Shown: positions 24,701 through 35,688 of the stretch, piece after piece
Layout of the letters: each line of letters opens with the position of its first letter
How positions within the stretch are numbered: position 1 is the stretch's first letter
NCBI GenBank assembly: GCA_034769895.1
Contig: JAWRYS010001506.1
Location: 62,001 to 126,000, forward strand
Origin: Magicicada septendecula
Lineage: Eukaryota > Arthropoda > Insecta > Hemiptera > Cicadidae
Reading direction: 5' to 3'
Length of the DNA stretch: 64,000 nt
Program-made: the position numbers and the translations under genes
Notes under the pieces: model-generated
Told to the model about the DNA's origin: nothing
Databases searched by the model: none
What the model saw: only the letters and a program-made list of their open reading frames with translations

Positions 24701-25384
24701 TCTCATATCTGAGTACACAAGCGACAGCATTTATTTATACACATCATTTCGGGAAAAACCAATCTGAAGTTAATCACGCCCTACGGGCATCATTTTCGTC
24801 CTGAGCGACACCATTATTGTGAATCACGTCGCAGTCATCTCGACAAGATTCAGCCAAGCAGTAGACCAGAGACGACGGGACGAAACAGGACAACATTTTC
24901 GAGATTCCACAGCTTTAATTGATGGAAGGTACAACATGAGGCATCGGCTGACCGGCAGAGACAGGAGGTGTAGCAGCTCCAAACGGGATCGAAGCCAGCT
25001 TCATCACGAATGGATCGACGGCCACGTGACTATAAACTTTACTTATATTTGATTTTTAATAATATTTCACTCAGTGGGTATTTTTTGACACATTTATATA
25101 AACAAATACCTCATTACACAATACAAATTAATAAATGGTTGGCAGCTCATTATCAGTCAGAACTTTAAAGATAAAGATATACTTTGTAACCATTTAGATT
25201 CATAATTTCAATAATTTAACTGCCAACAAGTTTTATTAGTTAGAGAGAGTAAGTTTATGTTCAAAACAACGATCGCTAGCTACCAAAACGTATTTAAACT
25301 CATTCAAAATTAAGTTTGTGGTTCACATGCTCTATGCTCAATTGCTTTCTAAATATCTTTCCCTTTTTATCTTAAACTGTAATA

Positions 25385-28300
25385 ATGGCCGATGTAAGGG
25401 CTCTAATAAAAAAACGAGGCACAATCAAGGCCTCAATATCCCGAGTAAATACCTTCGCGGATAACTTCGATTTGTTAAACAGCGATCCTCATGCGCTAAA
25501 AATAAAACTGCGTCATTTGATGGAATTATCCACCAAATATGACGAGATTCAGTCACAAATCGAGGCTGAGGAAGCAGACGTTGCTTTAACGAGTGATAGA
25601 ATGCAAACGGAGGACGATCTCTGTACTATAGAATGTAAATTGCAACACCTGCTAGAGCAAGCTGAGCATATGAACCAAAAACCAGTAATTAATGCTGAAG
25701 GTAAACAGCCTAAAACACCCCCCATTCAATTGGAACCAATAAAATTACCACGGTTTGAGGGTAGTATTGTGGAATGGCAACATTATTACCATATTTTTCT
25801 GGAACTAATTCATGTCAGAGCAGATCTGACAGATATACAGAAACTTCATTATTTGCACTCGTCATTACATGGCGAGGCGCTTAACGTAATAAAATCGTTG
25901 CCCATAACACATGAGAATTACGCGGTGGCTATCGACCTGTTGAGAAATAGATATGATAGTAAGCTGATTGTTTCCGCTCACCACGTGTGGAATGTCCTAG
26001 ACGTACCATTAGTTCAGCAGGAATCCCAAGTTAGCATATCGCAATTTATTGATCAAATCTCTGAAAATATAAACGCTTTAAATAATCTCAAACTGCCAGT
26101 CAACACGTTTGAAATTATGGTCGTAAATTATTTAGCCAAAAAACTTGACAATTACACTTTACGTTTGTGGAAAGAGAGTTTATCGGAGCATAAATTCCCT
26201 GATTTTAATAATTTTATAAATTTTCTAAATTCACGTAGGAAACTATTGCAAAATCTCGATAACGCGACTAGCCCAACGAGCAGGTTGAACAAAAGCGATA
26301 AGTCTCCTTATCGCAAGGCAGTTAAACAGATAAGCACTCCAAAGGGCGCATTCCACTCACATATTAGAAACAATTTATGCAGGCTGTGTAACGGTGTACA
26401 TAGACTTAGCGATTGCCCACAATTTACATCGCTGTCTATCCCTGATAGAAAAAACGCGTTAATAAAAAACAAACTTTGCTTAAACTGCCTCCGTTCGGGA
26501 CACGAGGGTCCAAAATGTCCCTCAAAATTCTCATATAAAAAATGTTCTAGGCGTCACCACACAACGATTCATGTCCCCAACAGGGACGTAACTTCTGTTA
26601 ACAACCAGTGTTCACTGAAATCACAGACCAATAAATCGGTATTGTTATCTACCGCCGTCTGTATGACATACAATAAAGTCGGCAAAAAATTTCCCGTTAG
26701 GATATTACTGGATTCCGGTTCTCAAGCGAACTTTTGCACAATGGATTTCGCCCGCAGGATGGGCCTCCAATTGGTTAAGTCGCAACTGCCCATCACGGGT
26801 ATAAACAACTCGCTTTCCCAGGCTGACTTCAGTACTAATGTAAGGCTACATTCACGCTATAAACCCTTCACGTTAAACGTACATTGTGCCGTATTACCCA
26901 GTATAACTAATAATTTACCGGCGGAGTCGTTCAATCTTGCTTCTTTAAATTTACCCAAGCGCATATTCTTGGCGGATCCTCACCTACATTGCTCGTCGCA
27001 AGTCGATATATTAATCGGCGCTCAATATTTTCTCCAATTAATTGAACCTGTGAAATATACGCGCGGACCACACTTTCCTATAATTCAGGAAACCAAGTTA
27101 GGATTTATTTTGGCCGGTGACTTACCATTCAACGTCGATATAACTAAAACGGTTTCTTCCTTTATGGTCTGTAGGGATGATAATCAGATTTCCTCGCAAC
27201 TAAAGGAATTTTGGAAGTTGGAGGAGATCTCTAGTCGCGAAGCCCGATCTGAGGACTCACCGTGTGAAAGGCATTTCGTGGAAACCACTAGCCGCAATCG
27301 CGACGGGAGATTCGTGGTAGCCCTGCCCCGCAGATCTGATAAATCTTATTTGGGAGATTCTCTCCGCGGAGCCATACGCAGATTCCAATCGTTAGAATTC
27401 AAATTCAAGCAGAACCCTACCCTTTATAAGGATTATAGTGAGTTCATGAGTGACTACTTAAGACTTGGCCACATGTCGCCGCTTAATGAATACGATCTGT
27501 CGCTTGACAGGTCAGAGATCTTTTATCTGCCCCATCACGCAGTCTTCAAAGACTCTAGCTTAACCACTAAATTGCGCGTGGTATTTGACGCATCCGCTAA
27601 AACCACCAATAATTTGTCCCTTAACGATACTTTAATGGTCGGTCCTACGATCCAGCAGGATCTGTTTTCGATAATGGTTCGGTTCTGCACCCACCGATAC
27701 GTACTTATTGCGGACATTGAAAAGATGTATCGCCAGATCATTGTTAATCCTAAGGATTCAAACTTGCAACGCATTGTTTGGCGTGATGCACCGCATAAGG
27801 AATTGCGACATTACGCGTTAAGGACGGTTACATATGGCACTGCTAGTGCCTCCTTCCTTGCTACGCGTTGTCTGGCTCAAATAGCTTATGAAAATAAATC
27901 CGACTACCCTACAGCTGCTAAGGCCATAGCAAATGACTTTTACGTAGACGATCTCATAACGGGTTCGGATGATCCGAACGGCTTAGCTGAAATGAAATGC
28001 GAGATCGAGAAGTTGTTGAGGAGGTATGGTTTTTCGTTACATAAATGGTTCTCTAACCACCATAAGATTATGACTCTTCGCGCCCAAGTAACCCGTGACT
28101 TCAGCAAGGGTCAAAACGTGCGTACCTTGGGAATACAATGGAATGTTGAGGGGGATAACTTTTTATACACCGTTAGGGATGATGACAATTTAACCGTCTT
28201 CAACAAGAGAAGCGTGTTGTCAATCATCGCCGGGATCTATGATCCACTAGGTTTAATCGCTCCCATCACATTTTGCTGCAAGCATTTCGTGCAGCAGTTG

Positions 28301-30520
28301 TGGTTGGCGGGCACTGATTGGGACGAACCCTTGTCCGGATCATTAGCCAATCAATGGTTGGAATTATACGCCCAATTAGTCTCCGACACTCATTTTGAGA
28401 TTACGAGGTCGGTTAAGAGTTCGAACAGTTACACAGTTAGTTCATTGCAGCTGCACGGATTCGCCGACGCTTCGGCTAAAGGTTACGCGTGTTGCATTTA
28501 TGTGCGGGCGGTCTATTCGAACGGCGCCATATCATCAAACTTGTTGTGTGCTAAATCTAGGGTCGCTCCGCTGAAACAGATAACGCTTCCTAGACTTGAA
28601 CTTTGTGCTTGTTTATTGTTGGCTCAATTAACGTCCAAGGTTTTAAATGCCGTCGATTACAATTTTGACGGACTATATCTTTATTCGGATTCGATGATAG
28701 CGTTGTACTGGATACATCAGCAATCTTCCCGCTGGAAGGTATTTGTGGCCAACTGTGTCGCGGAAATACAGCGTCTTGTTAGCAGCAGGGGAATTTGGCG
28801 TCATGTAGTATCAAATGACAACCCTGCCGACGTTTTATCGCGCGGTTGCCTCCCTCGTAGTTTGCACTGTCATACTCAATGGTGGCATGGTCCCTCCTGG
28901 TTGGATCGTGATGCGGCTTCATGGCCGGTCAGCGCGTTCGACATTAATACTCCCTGTACTTTTCCCGACATTGAGGAGGAACGTCGCAAGCAGGCTCAAA
29001 CCTCACTAATTGTCGCGTCCTCAACACATAGTTATATTGAAAATTATTCATCTCTTACGAGGCTTATTCGCGTCTTCGCATATTGCCGTCGATTTTTTCG
29101 CAATTCTAGGCTCGCGGTGGTTGATAGAGACACGTCCTTTTTGTCGGCTCAAGAATTGTCTGACACGCTCTTGATTTTTGTCCGGCAATCACAGAAGTTG
29201 CATTTCGACGTGGAGGTTAGGGAACTTGAGGCACACCGGTGCCTTCCACGCAGTAGTAAAATTCTTGCTCTCAACCCATTCCTGGATAAATCAGGCATTT
29301 TAAGAGTGGGTGGACGCTTGCAATTCTCCCCACTTAGCTACGAGACTAAACACCAAATAATTTTGCACCCGCACTCTCATCTCACGAGATTAATAATTGA
29401 ATACGAACACATCCGTTTGTTGCACGCTGGAGTGCAATCAACTCAAGCTTCGCTTAGGCGTAAGTATTGGATCATACACGATAAGTCCTATATCCGCTCA
29501 GTGATACATAAGTGTGTCACTTGTTTTCGTTTCCGGGCTAAAGGCGCGAATCAATTACTCGGTCAATTACCCTCTTCTAGGGTCACGCCGTCAAGGCCAT
29601 TCTCACAGTCGGCCGTGGATTACGCCGGTCCTGTGCTTTTGCGCCATGGCGGGCAGCGCTCTAAGTCCACGACCAAGGCATATATCGCTCTATTTATATG
29701 CATGTGTACTAGGGCCATCCATTTAGAATTGGTGTCGGATCTCACTTCCAACGCCTTTATAGCGGCTTTAAAAAGGTTTATATCGCGCAGAGGTATTCCC
29801 GCGCAAATATTTTCGGATAATGGCACGAATTTTCGTCGTGCCAACCACACGTTGCATGATTGGTACAAATTTTTAACCTCCAAGGAAGTTGAGCAATCTT
29901 CTCTGGAGTTTTGCGGTCTCCACGGCATCAAATGGTCCTTTATCCCCCCTTCAGCCCCTCATTTCGGTGGTTTGTGGAAAAGTGGTGTAAGGAGTGTTAA
30001 ATTCCATTTACGTCGCGTAATTGGCAGTACGGTCTTGAATTTTGAGGAATATTCTACTCTTCTTTCTCAAATTGAGGCTTGCCTTAATTCACGCCCGTTA
30101 TGCGCGGTGTCCGACGATGCTAGAGACCCTGAACCCTTAACACCTGCTCATTTTTTGGTCGGTGCTCCACTGACGGCACTTCCGGAACCCGACTATACAC
30201 AAGGCAATAATACTCATTTGGGCAGATGGCTTCTGCTCCAAAAATTTACGCAGACCATCTGGAAACGGTGGTCTAGGGATTATCTGCACCAGTTGCAGCA
30301 GCGCAATAAATGGCGCACCCCATTAAAGAATTTGAACGTCGGACAACTTGTCCTCATTTTGGATGACAATTCCCCCCCTCTAGATTGGAAGCGTGGGGTA
30401 ATTACCAATGTTTTTCCGGGTCAAGATTCCTTAGTACGCGTCGCAGAAGTTCGCACCGCGCTAGGTATCTTACGCCGACCCATCCACAAATTATGCCCCC
30501 TTCCGGTGGCTACAAACTAA
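25385..30520 (+). CDS. BEL/Pao Gag-Pol polyprotein
   Basis: 1711 aa from ATG 25385, with no stops. In order: coiled-coil N-terminus; DUF1759-type Gag (~115-205, PRFEGSIVEWQHYYHIF); Cys/His knuckles (CRLCNGVHRLSDC; CLNCLRSGHEGPKC); DUF1758-type aspartic protease (LLDSGSQANFC, Asp 443); RT with YVDD at 853-856; RNase H (FADASAKGY); integrase zinc region (~1330-1385, ending CVTC) and core with Asp 1412 (VDYAGP) and Asp 1478 (SDNGTNF); DUF5641-like C-terminus. In the usual HFGGLWE motif, which carries the third catalytic acid, this copy has Lys 1532 (codon AAA at 29978-29980), one G-to-A step from GAA. RT looks active; integration by its own integrase probably is not. Confidence 0.96.
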   Translation: MADVRALIKKRGTIKASISRVNTFADNFDLLNSDPHALKIKLRHLMELSTKYDEIQSQIEAEEADVALTSDRMQTEDDLCTIECKLQHLLEQAEHMNQKPVINAEGKQPKTPPIQLEPIKLPRFEGSIVEWQHYYHIFLELIHVRADLTDIQKLHYLHSSLHGEALNVIKSLPITHENYAVAIDLLRNRYDSKLIVSAHHVWNVLDVPLVQQESQVSISQFIDQISENINALNNLKLPVNTFEIMVVNYLAKKLDNYTLRLWKESLSEHKFPDFNNFINFLNSRRKLLQNLDNATSPTSRLNKSDKSPYRKAVKQISTPKGAFHSHIRNNLCRLCNGVHRLSDCPQFTSLSIPDRKNALIKNKLCLNCLRSGHEGPKCPSKFSYKKCSRRHHTTIHVPNRDVTSVNNQCSLKSQTNKSVLLSTAVCMTYNKVGKKFPVRILLDSGSQANFCTMDFARRMGLQLVKSQLPITGINNSLSQADFSTNVRLHSRYKPFTLNVHCAVLPSITNNLPAESFNLASLNLPKRIFLADPHLHCSSQVDILIGAQYFLQLIEPVKYTRGPHFPIIQETKLGFILAGDLPFNVDITKTVSSFMVCRDDNQISSQLKEFWKLEEISSREARSEDSPCERHFVETTSRNRDGRFVVALPRRSDKSYLGDSLRGAIRRFQSLEFKFKQNPTLYKDYSEFMSDYLRLGHMSPLNEYDLSLDRSEIFYLPHHAVFKDSSLTTKLRVVFDASAKTTNNLSLNDTLMVGPTIQQDLFSIMVRFCTHRYVLIADIEKMYRQIIVNPKDSNLQRIVWRDAPHKELRHYALRTVTYGTASASFLATRCLAQIAYENKSDYPTAAKAIANDFYVDDLITGSDDPNGLAEMKCEIEKLLRRYGFSLHKWFSNHHKIMTLRAQVTRDFSKGQNVRTLGIQWNVEGDNFLYTVRDDDNLTVFNKRSVLSIIAGIYDPLGLIAPITFCCKHFVQQLWLAGTDWDEPLSGSLANQWLELYAQLVSDTHFEITRSVKSSNSYTVSSLQLHGFADASAKGYACCIYVRAVYSNGAISSNLLCAKSRVAPLKQITLPRLELCACLLLAQLTSKVLNAVDYNFDGLYLYSDSMIALYWIHQQSSRWKVFVANCVAEIQRLVSSRGIWRHVVSNDNPADVLSRGCLPRSLHCHTQWWHGPSWLDRDAASWPVSAFDINTPCTFPDIEEERRKQAQTSLIVASSTHSYIENYSSLTRLIRVFAYCRRFFRNSRLAVVDRDTSFLSAQELSDTLLIFVRQSQKLHFDVEVRELEAHRCLPRSSKILALNPFLDKSGILRVGGRLQFSPLSYETKHQIILHPHSHLTRLIIEYEHIRLLHAGVQSTQASLRRKYWIIHDKSYIRSVIHKCVTCFRFRAKGANQLLGQLPSSRVTPSRPFSQSAVDYAGPVLLRHGGQRSKSTTKAYIALFICMCTRAIHLELVSDLTSNAFIAALKRFISRRGIPAQIFSDNGTNFRRANHTLHDWYKFLTSKEVEQSSLEFCGLHGIKWSFIPPSAPHFGGLWKSGVRSVKFHLRRVIGSTVLNFEEYSTLLSQIEACLNSRPLCAVSDDARDPEPLTPAHFLVGAPLTALPEPDYTQGNNTHLGRWLLLQKFTQTIWKRWSRDYLHQLQQRNKWRTPLKNLNVGQLVLILDDNSPPLDWKRGVITNVFPGQDSLVRVAEVRTALGILRRPIHKLCPLPVATN

Positions 30521-31274
30521 TCGTATGCGTGCCATACGAGGTGTGTGTGTGTGTGTGAGTGTGTGCGTGTCACATTACATGGACCACGCCCGGGACATTC
30601 CCCGGGGCGAGCATACAAGTCAATTGTATCATAAGCATTGTAATATTGTTTACGTGCCGCTAGCTACTACTGCAATAGTGACTGTGTTTCATATGTACTA
30701 TCAATCATTATGGATGTTGTGTATTGTCAATATGTTTGTGTGATTCAAATTCTGAGAACCACAAGTGTCATTTATAGTGTCAATTATTCTATATGCGTAT
30801 TGTATTTGTCAATGTCATGTACCATTGAACTTTGATACGATTATGATAACATTATGTTTCTATTATTTCTATTACTATATATGAAGCAGTGATCAAGATG
30901 GTTTCTCTTATATAATTTAAGATTATTATTTACGTTTGTCAAGGTTTAAATATATGTATTTTTTATCCACATGTTATGCTTTAAGAGAGATCATGTTCAG
31001 TTATGTAAAGGTTCGTTTTTATCATGATTTTTTATTTGTTGTACCTTTTCTAGCACAGAAATTGTTTTGTTTTGACTTAAGCTTTGTGCTAGATTAATGA
31101 ATTTTGTTTTCTACAAATTTTATGTATAAGTCTTTAAGTATATTATGTTTATTATGTCATTGCTCTCTGGCCAGTGCGCCAATTATTGTATCGCTTACGA
31201 CATGTAAGTCTAATTATTATATTATTTAATTTAACCTTTAATGTACAAAATCGGCCCGATTTTGGCGGGCAGTA
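30521..31274 (+). other. BEL/Pao 3' noncoding region
   Basis: Holds a (GT)n microsatellite at ~30541-30570 and AT-rich sequence with no frame. GATTTTGGCGGGCAGTA before 31275 is the probable polypurine region. Confidence 0.65.
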
Positions 31275-31738
31275 TGTTTAAACTTTGTACTGGTTTATCA
31301 GCTGTAAGCGGTTCACCACCGTATACGGCACGCGCGGATGACGTCACGCGTTTATCAAACGTTGCAGCCGGCCAGCACCGCCGACTGCAAGCCAGGTTAG
31401 TTCAGTTTATAACAAGACTCCGAGCGCAACTCTCGTAAGACGCTTCTCTTACAGCCGCGGCTTCTGGCTATTTTTTAGCATGCATTTATAATATTTCATT
31501 TCATTCAACTACCTGCGTCCATCTACAATGGATCACGATTTCATTCAAAATTAATTTCGGGCGTTATTGCCTCAAATGCATCCGCACGTGCCGATCGTAA
31601 TTAACAATCAGATTTTTTCAATAAACGAATGTTCAACATCTTTAATACAGTCCACTTCTTTCTAACAAACAATCCAGCCTTCCTCATTAGCGTCTTTGGA
31701 ATAACTCACGATTATTCAAGAGCTTCCAAACCGCAACA
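31275..31738 (+). repeat. 3' LTR of BEL/Pao element
   Basis: 464 bp, same ends as the 5' LTR. The visible difference is one T for C near 31309. Followed by the ACACT duplication. Confidence 0.95.
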
Positions 31739-31743
31739 ACACT

Positions 31744-32070
31744 ATTGGCTCTAACATTTCCGTGGAAGGATGTGCCTCAACACTTTCTATCACCAAGACA
31801 TTTCCGTTGTTTTGCCACATGTTTGAAAATTTTTTTCGCTTTGTGTTTAATGGCGGTGTCATACCAATCGACAAACACTTTGATGTTCATCCGTGCCTTT
31901 CTCTGATTTTTGTAAATCAAAGGGATTTTTGCATTTTCGAAACAGCTAGATTTTTCTGACTTATCAAGTTGGAGCACTGGATCATGTGTGTTCTGCTGGC
32001 ATTAGAGAAAATATCAGAATGGTCTGGTCCTTACTCACTTTATACCATATTCACGTTTAGATGTCAACAT
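31744..32070 (-). pseudogene. Tigger/pogo-like transposase, upstream part
   Basis: The minus strand encodes CFENAKIPLIYKNQRKARM and NIKVFVDWYDT (31777-31977), the region before the second catalytic motif of Tigger/Jerky-type DDE transposases. Past 31777 the match continues in another frame (AHPSTEMLEPIV), showing a frameshift, and the acidic residue expected just before that motif is not seen. The part further N-terminal is cut off by the LTR starting at 32071. Confidence 0.6.
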
Positions 32071-33294
32071 TGTAACGGGACAAACTGTTGGGTTTTATTT
32101 TATTCTTTAATAATTGTAAAAAGTAGTAGCCACACAGGTTGAACCACGTGTTTCAATCACAAACGCATGACATTGTTGAACACCTTGCGGTCCCCCTCGT
32201 ATCAGGCCGAGCGAGGTACAAACGCCATTAAAAGCGTCTGGGAATGTGAATGGTCAAAAGGGGTGCGAATTCATGCGCATTCAAGCCGACGGTCACACGA
32301 TAGAAAGCACGTTTAAAGAATTCTTTCCCACCAGGTGCTAGATGACGTAAGCTCCTCGAGATGCGCTCCACCAATCCCGACGCAAGTTGCCACACACTGA
32401 GGATCTGTGGCCATGTTGAAAATTTGAGTCGACGAAATCCCTCTGACTGCGCGGTCAGAAAACAGTGCTCACGAACAAAATATCCAGTCGGCCGACTGAT
32501 GTAAAATGTGGTTTTAAAAGTATCTCAAATAATAACAAAGTGAGAAACAAGTGGGCATTCAGTAATAACAATGTTAACAGTTTAAAATAACGGAGTGAGA
32601 AACATGTGGACATTCAGTGATAACAATGTTAACCGTTTAAAATTATATCGGAGTGGCCAATAACAAATTCGAATTGGTGGCGAAAGGATTAACAATAAGG
32701 ATGAGTAACTTTTGAACTTTTCCTATATTTTGAATAAATTTTAACATAGTATACAGCTGTTTAAATTCTGATAAAACAAAGAAGAAAGCTATTAATTAAA
32801 TGGGGATTTAAAGAAGTAGTATATATAGATATATGTATGTATGGGAGCGTGAAAATTACGTAATGAAGAAAACACTGGGTTCCGTTAATTATTTAAGGTA
32901 TACCGATTATAATGTGTATTTTCAATATTTGGTTTTCTTTTAATATGTTTAGTGATAACATCCTATAATAGGCTATCACAGTATGTCATAATATAATTAT
33001 ATAGAAATACGTAAAAAAAAAATAAATGAATGTCATGTTAGAGGAATAAAGTAATGACTTATATGATCTTATAAATATGTACTTGTTTATTTGCATTTAC
33101 CTGGTTTTTCTCTGCTAAAGTACACCAGACAACTCCCTGGCAAATTACCGGTAAACGTAAGTAACTAGAATTTCGATATTTTAAACATTAATAAACAAGT
33201 CTAGCTTCAGTTGGTGCCCCCAAAAGGGACAAAATTTAAATATTTCAATTACTAATTAGCTCGTAAAGCTCCAGTTGCCGCCCTTAACAGGGAC
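32071..33294 (+). mobile_element. Orphan LTR with duplicated primer-binding site
   Basis: Starts TGTAACGGGACAAACTG, like the 3' LTR at 19598, and appears to end CTTCA at 33209. GTTGGTGCCCCCAAAAGGGAC (33210-33230) then fits a primer-binding site, and a second version, GTTGCCGCCCTTAACAGGGAC (33274-33294), follows 64 bp later. No gag, pol or second LTR follows. It is read as the 5' end of a truncated LTR element, about 1139 bp of LTR plus leader. Confidence 0.55.
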
Positions 33295-33438
33295 AAAATT
33301 AAATATTTTAATAATTCAAAAACAAGTCAAACTTCAACATTTAAGGTTGAGGAGGATTCCAAAATATGCCCATTTTGTCACCATTAATCACGACATGTAA
33401 ATAGTACTTGTCATGTGTAAGAATTTCTTCAAATTTTT

Positions 33439-34625
33439 ACTTCCATATTCCTTAAGGAATGGAAGTATGGTGATGGCAAAAAAAATCGTGTTCGAGATTA
33501 TTGCAGATTCTGATTGTACTACACTCAAAACATGAAAAAAGTCGTTTTCCGAAAAGTGTCTGTGTGTCTGTCTGTCTGTCTGTCTGTGTGTAGATTTTTT
33601 TTTCTATGGCAAACGATAACTGCCGCAAATTCAAACAGAATCAAATAATTTTTTGTATACAGCCCTGATTTGTAGAGTACTAACGACCTATTGTTTTTGG
33701 TGAAGATCGGTTGAGGGAAAGGGGTAGTTTACCTGCAACAGTTTTTTTTTATCAAGGGAAATTTTTTTTTTTTGGCAAACGATAACAGCCGCAAATTCAA
33801 ACAGAATCAAATAATGTTTCGCATACAGCCCTGAACTGTAGAGTTCTCAAGACCTATTGTTTTTGGTGAAGATCGGTTAAGGGAAAGGGGTAGTTTACCT
33901 GTAACATTTTATGTTTTAACAAGGGTATTTCCTATGGCAAACGATAACAGCCGCAAATTCAAACAGAATCAAAAGATTATTTGCATACAGCCCTAAATTG
34001 TAGAGTTCTCAAGACTTATTGTTTTTTGTGAAGATCGGTTAAGGGAAAGGGGTAGTTTACCTACAACGTTTTTTTAACAAGGGTATTTTCTATGGCAAAC
34101 GATAACGGCCGCAAATTCAAACAGAATCAAATAATTTTCTGCATACAGCCCTGATTTGTAGAGTACTCAAGACTTATTGTTTTTGGTGAAGATCGGTTTA
34201 GGGGAAGGGGTAGTTTACCTGCAACATTTTTTATCAAGCGTATTTTCTATGGCAAACGATAACTGCCGCAAATTCAAACTGAATCAAATAATTTGTTGCA
34301 TACGTCAGTGAATTGTAGAGGACTCAAGGCCTTTAGATTTTGGTGAAGATCGGTTAAGGGGAAGGGGTAGTTTACCTGCAACCTTTTACGTTTTAACAAG
34401 AGTAAAGTACTTGAAAATTTATTTAAACTTTTTGAAACAATGGTAATTGTTGAAAATAAAATAATTTTGTTGCCAGGCAATAAAATTATAATTTTTTAAT
34501 TTTAATGTAAATCATGTATAAGAGAAAATATATCGCGCTTGGCAGGCGATATTAAGATTTAAATATAAATCTTAAAATATGGAAGTCATGCATGGTTCTC
34601 CATACCGATATTTTATAAATGAAGT
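33439..34625 (+). repeat. Dispersed repeat with ~160-bp tandem units (right copy)
   Basis: Starts with the palindromic tip CCATATTCCTTAAGGAATGG, then a (GTCT)n run near 33560, then five units of about 160 bp. Each contains GCAAACGATAAC, GAATCAAATAA and GGTGAAGATCGGTT (units near 33700, 33868, 34029, 34187 and 34342). It ends with the stretch around CATGGTTCTCCATACCGATA that also occurs near 21600 in reverse. Confidence 0.75.
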
Positions 34626-35466
34626 CGCAGTCATTTAACACCAAAGGGACACCCGTGGCCATTTTTTGCCTTGAAATTCGAATCCGATGTTGTTTTTTGA
34701 ACTAGCATAACCACCCACAAGAGAAGAATACCCTTATCACAAGAGAAGAATCTCCACTTTTTTTTATATTAACACACAACAAGGGCCCAGACATTGGTTG
34801 ACGCTTGTCCGTTTCTGTAGGAACTATGTAAAAACAGGTTTGTCCACATGTTTTGTTTTTTCATTATTTTTCACTGTGTACTTCCAGCCTCACTGTCCAA
34901 ATCAAATTGTCCATTGCTTGTGTATTTTTGGATCCCATAGACGCACACGAATTCTGCCATAGTCTAGGCAATTAAATGGGAAATTCAACTTTTTCATATG
35001 AACAAATGCACGTATGGCCTAAACAACTGGCGTTGGTTTTGTGTATGTTGTTAATTTATCATGTGTGTATTCAAAATAAAATATATAGGATATACAACTT
35101 ATTATACCAATTAGAAGCAACCTCCACAGTTAATATAGAACGAGCATTTACAAACCAGGTCTAAGCGGGTGTTTGTGAAACGACCAGTAAGATACTAACT
35201 GTTAGAAACTTTAATGCTAGTTAAAAAAAAAATTGATTTGAAAGAATTTTAACATACACTCCTAAAACGGGCCATTATTTAGCCTATAGAAACTGCAAAA
35301 AAGATGCTAAAGTTCTATATTATGTCTCCATTTTGCATTTGAAGTCGCCAACAAAAGATGTATTGTGAAATGAATGTTAGATATGAAAATGAATGCCTGT
35401 CTGTGAATGTCTGTAATTCGAGTGAGTGTTTATGAATATGATTATGGCTGTAATTTGATTAAACCA
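34626..35466. other. No gene recognised
   Basis: AT-rich sequence before the tandem array. Only a short doubled word, CAAGAGAAGAAT, near 34720 was noticed. Confidence 0.5.
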
Positions 35467-35688
35467 TTAATTAAAATATTTATACCTGTTACCATCCGGG
35501 TCGTGGACCACAATAAGCTGTTCATCTACACCGACGTCTTGCTCAGTTCCCATGGGACTGTCCAAACTTTCGGTCGTAGAATCCAAAAGCCTATCGTTCA
35601 CAGAATCCAAAATTTCTGGAAAAACGTAAACACCGTTTAACCATACTGTCAGAATGGCAATGATGAAGACCGAAGGTTTTGTCCACAT
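35467..35688 (-). CDS. Possible exon of a small secreted protein
   Basis: Minus-strand frame with ATG at 35688 (MWTKPS) followed by a hydrophobic segment (VFIIAILTVWLNGVYVF) resembling a signal peptide, then an acidic stretch ending DEQLIVVHDPDGN near a possible splice donor (GGTAACAG). It lies just outside the tandem array. I recognise no family, and a chance frame is quite possible. Confidence 0.25.
   Translation of the reverse strand: MWTKPSVFIIAILTVWLNGVYVFPEILDSVNDRLLDSTTESLDSPMGTEQDVGVDEQLIVVHDPDGNRYKYFN

Larger units (their letters stand above)
24102..31743 (+). mobile_element. BEL/Pao LTR retrotransposon, young and full length
   Basis: Two 464-bp LTRs (24107-24570, 31275-31738) bracket one uninterrupted 1711-codon gag-pol frame. 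ACACT at 24102-24106 and at 31739-31743 is a perfect 5-bp target duplication. The LTRs differ at one base by eye (GCGGTCCACC against GCGGTTCACC). It interrupts a Tigger-like relic. DUF1759/DUF1758-type Gag and protease and the domain order place it in BEL/Pao. Despite its youth the integrase lacks the expected catalytic Glu. Confidence 0.96.

Noticed and set aside
33600..34400. CRISPR-like spaced repeats
   Set aside because: Units of ~160 bp are repeated along their whole length with no unique spacers, and the DNA is eukaryotic.
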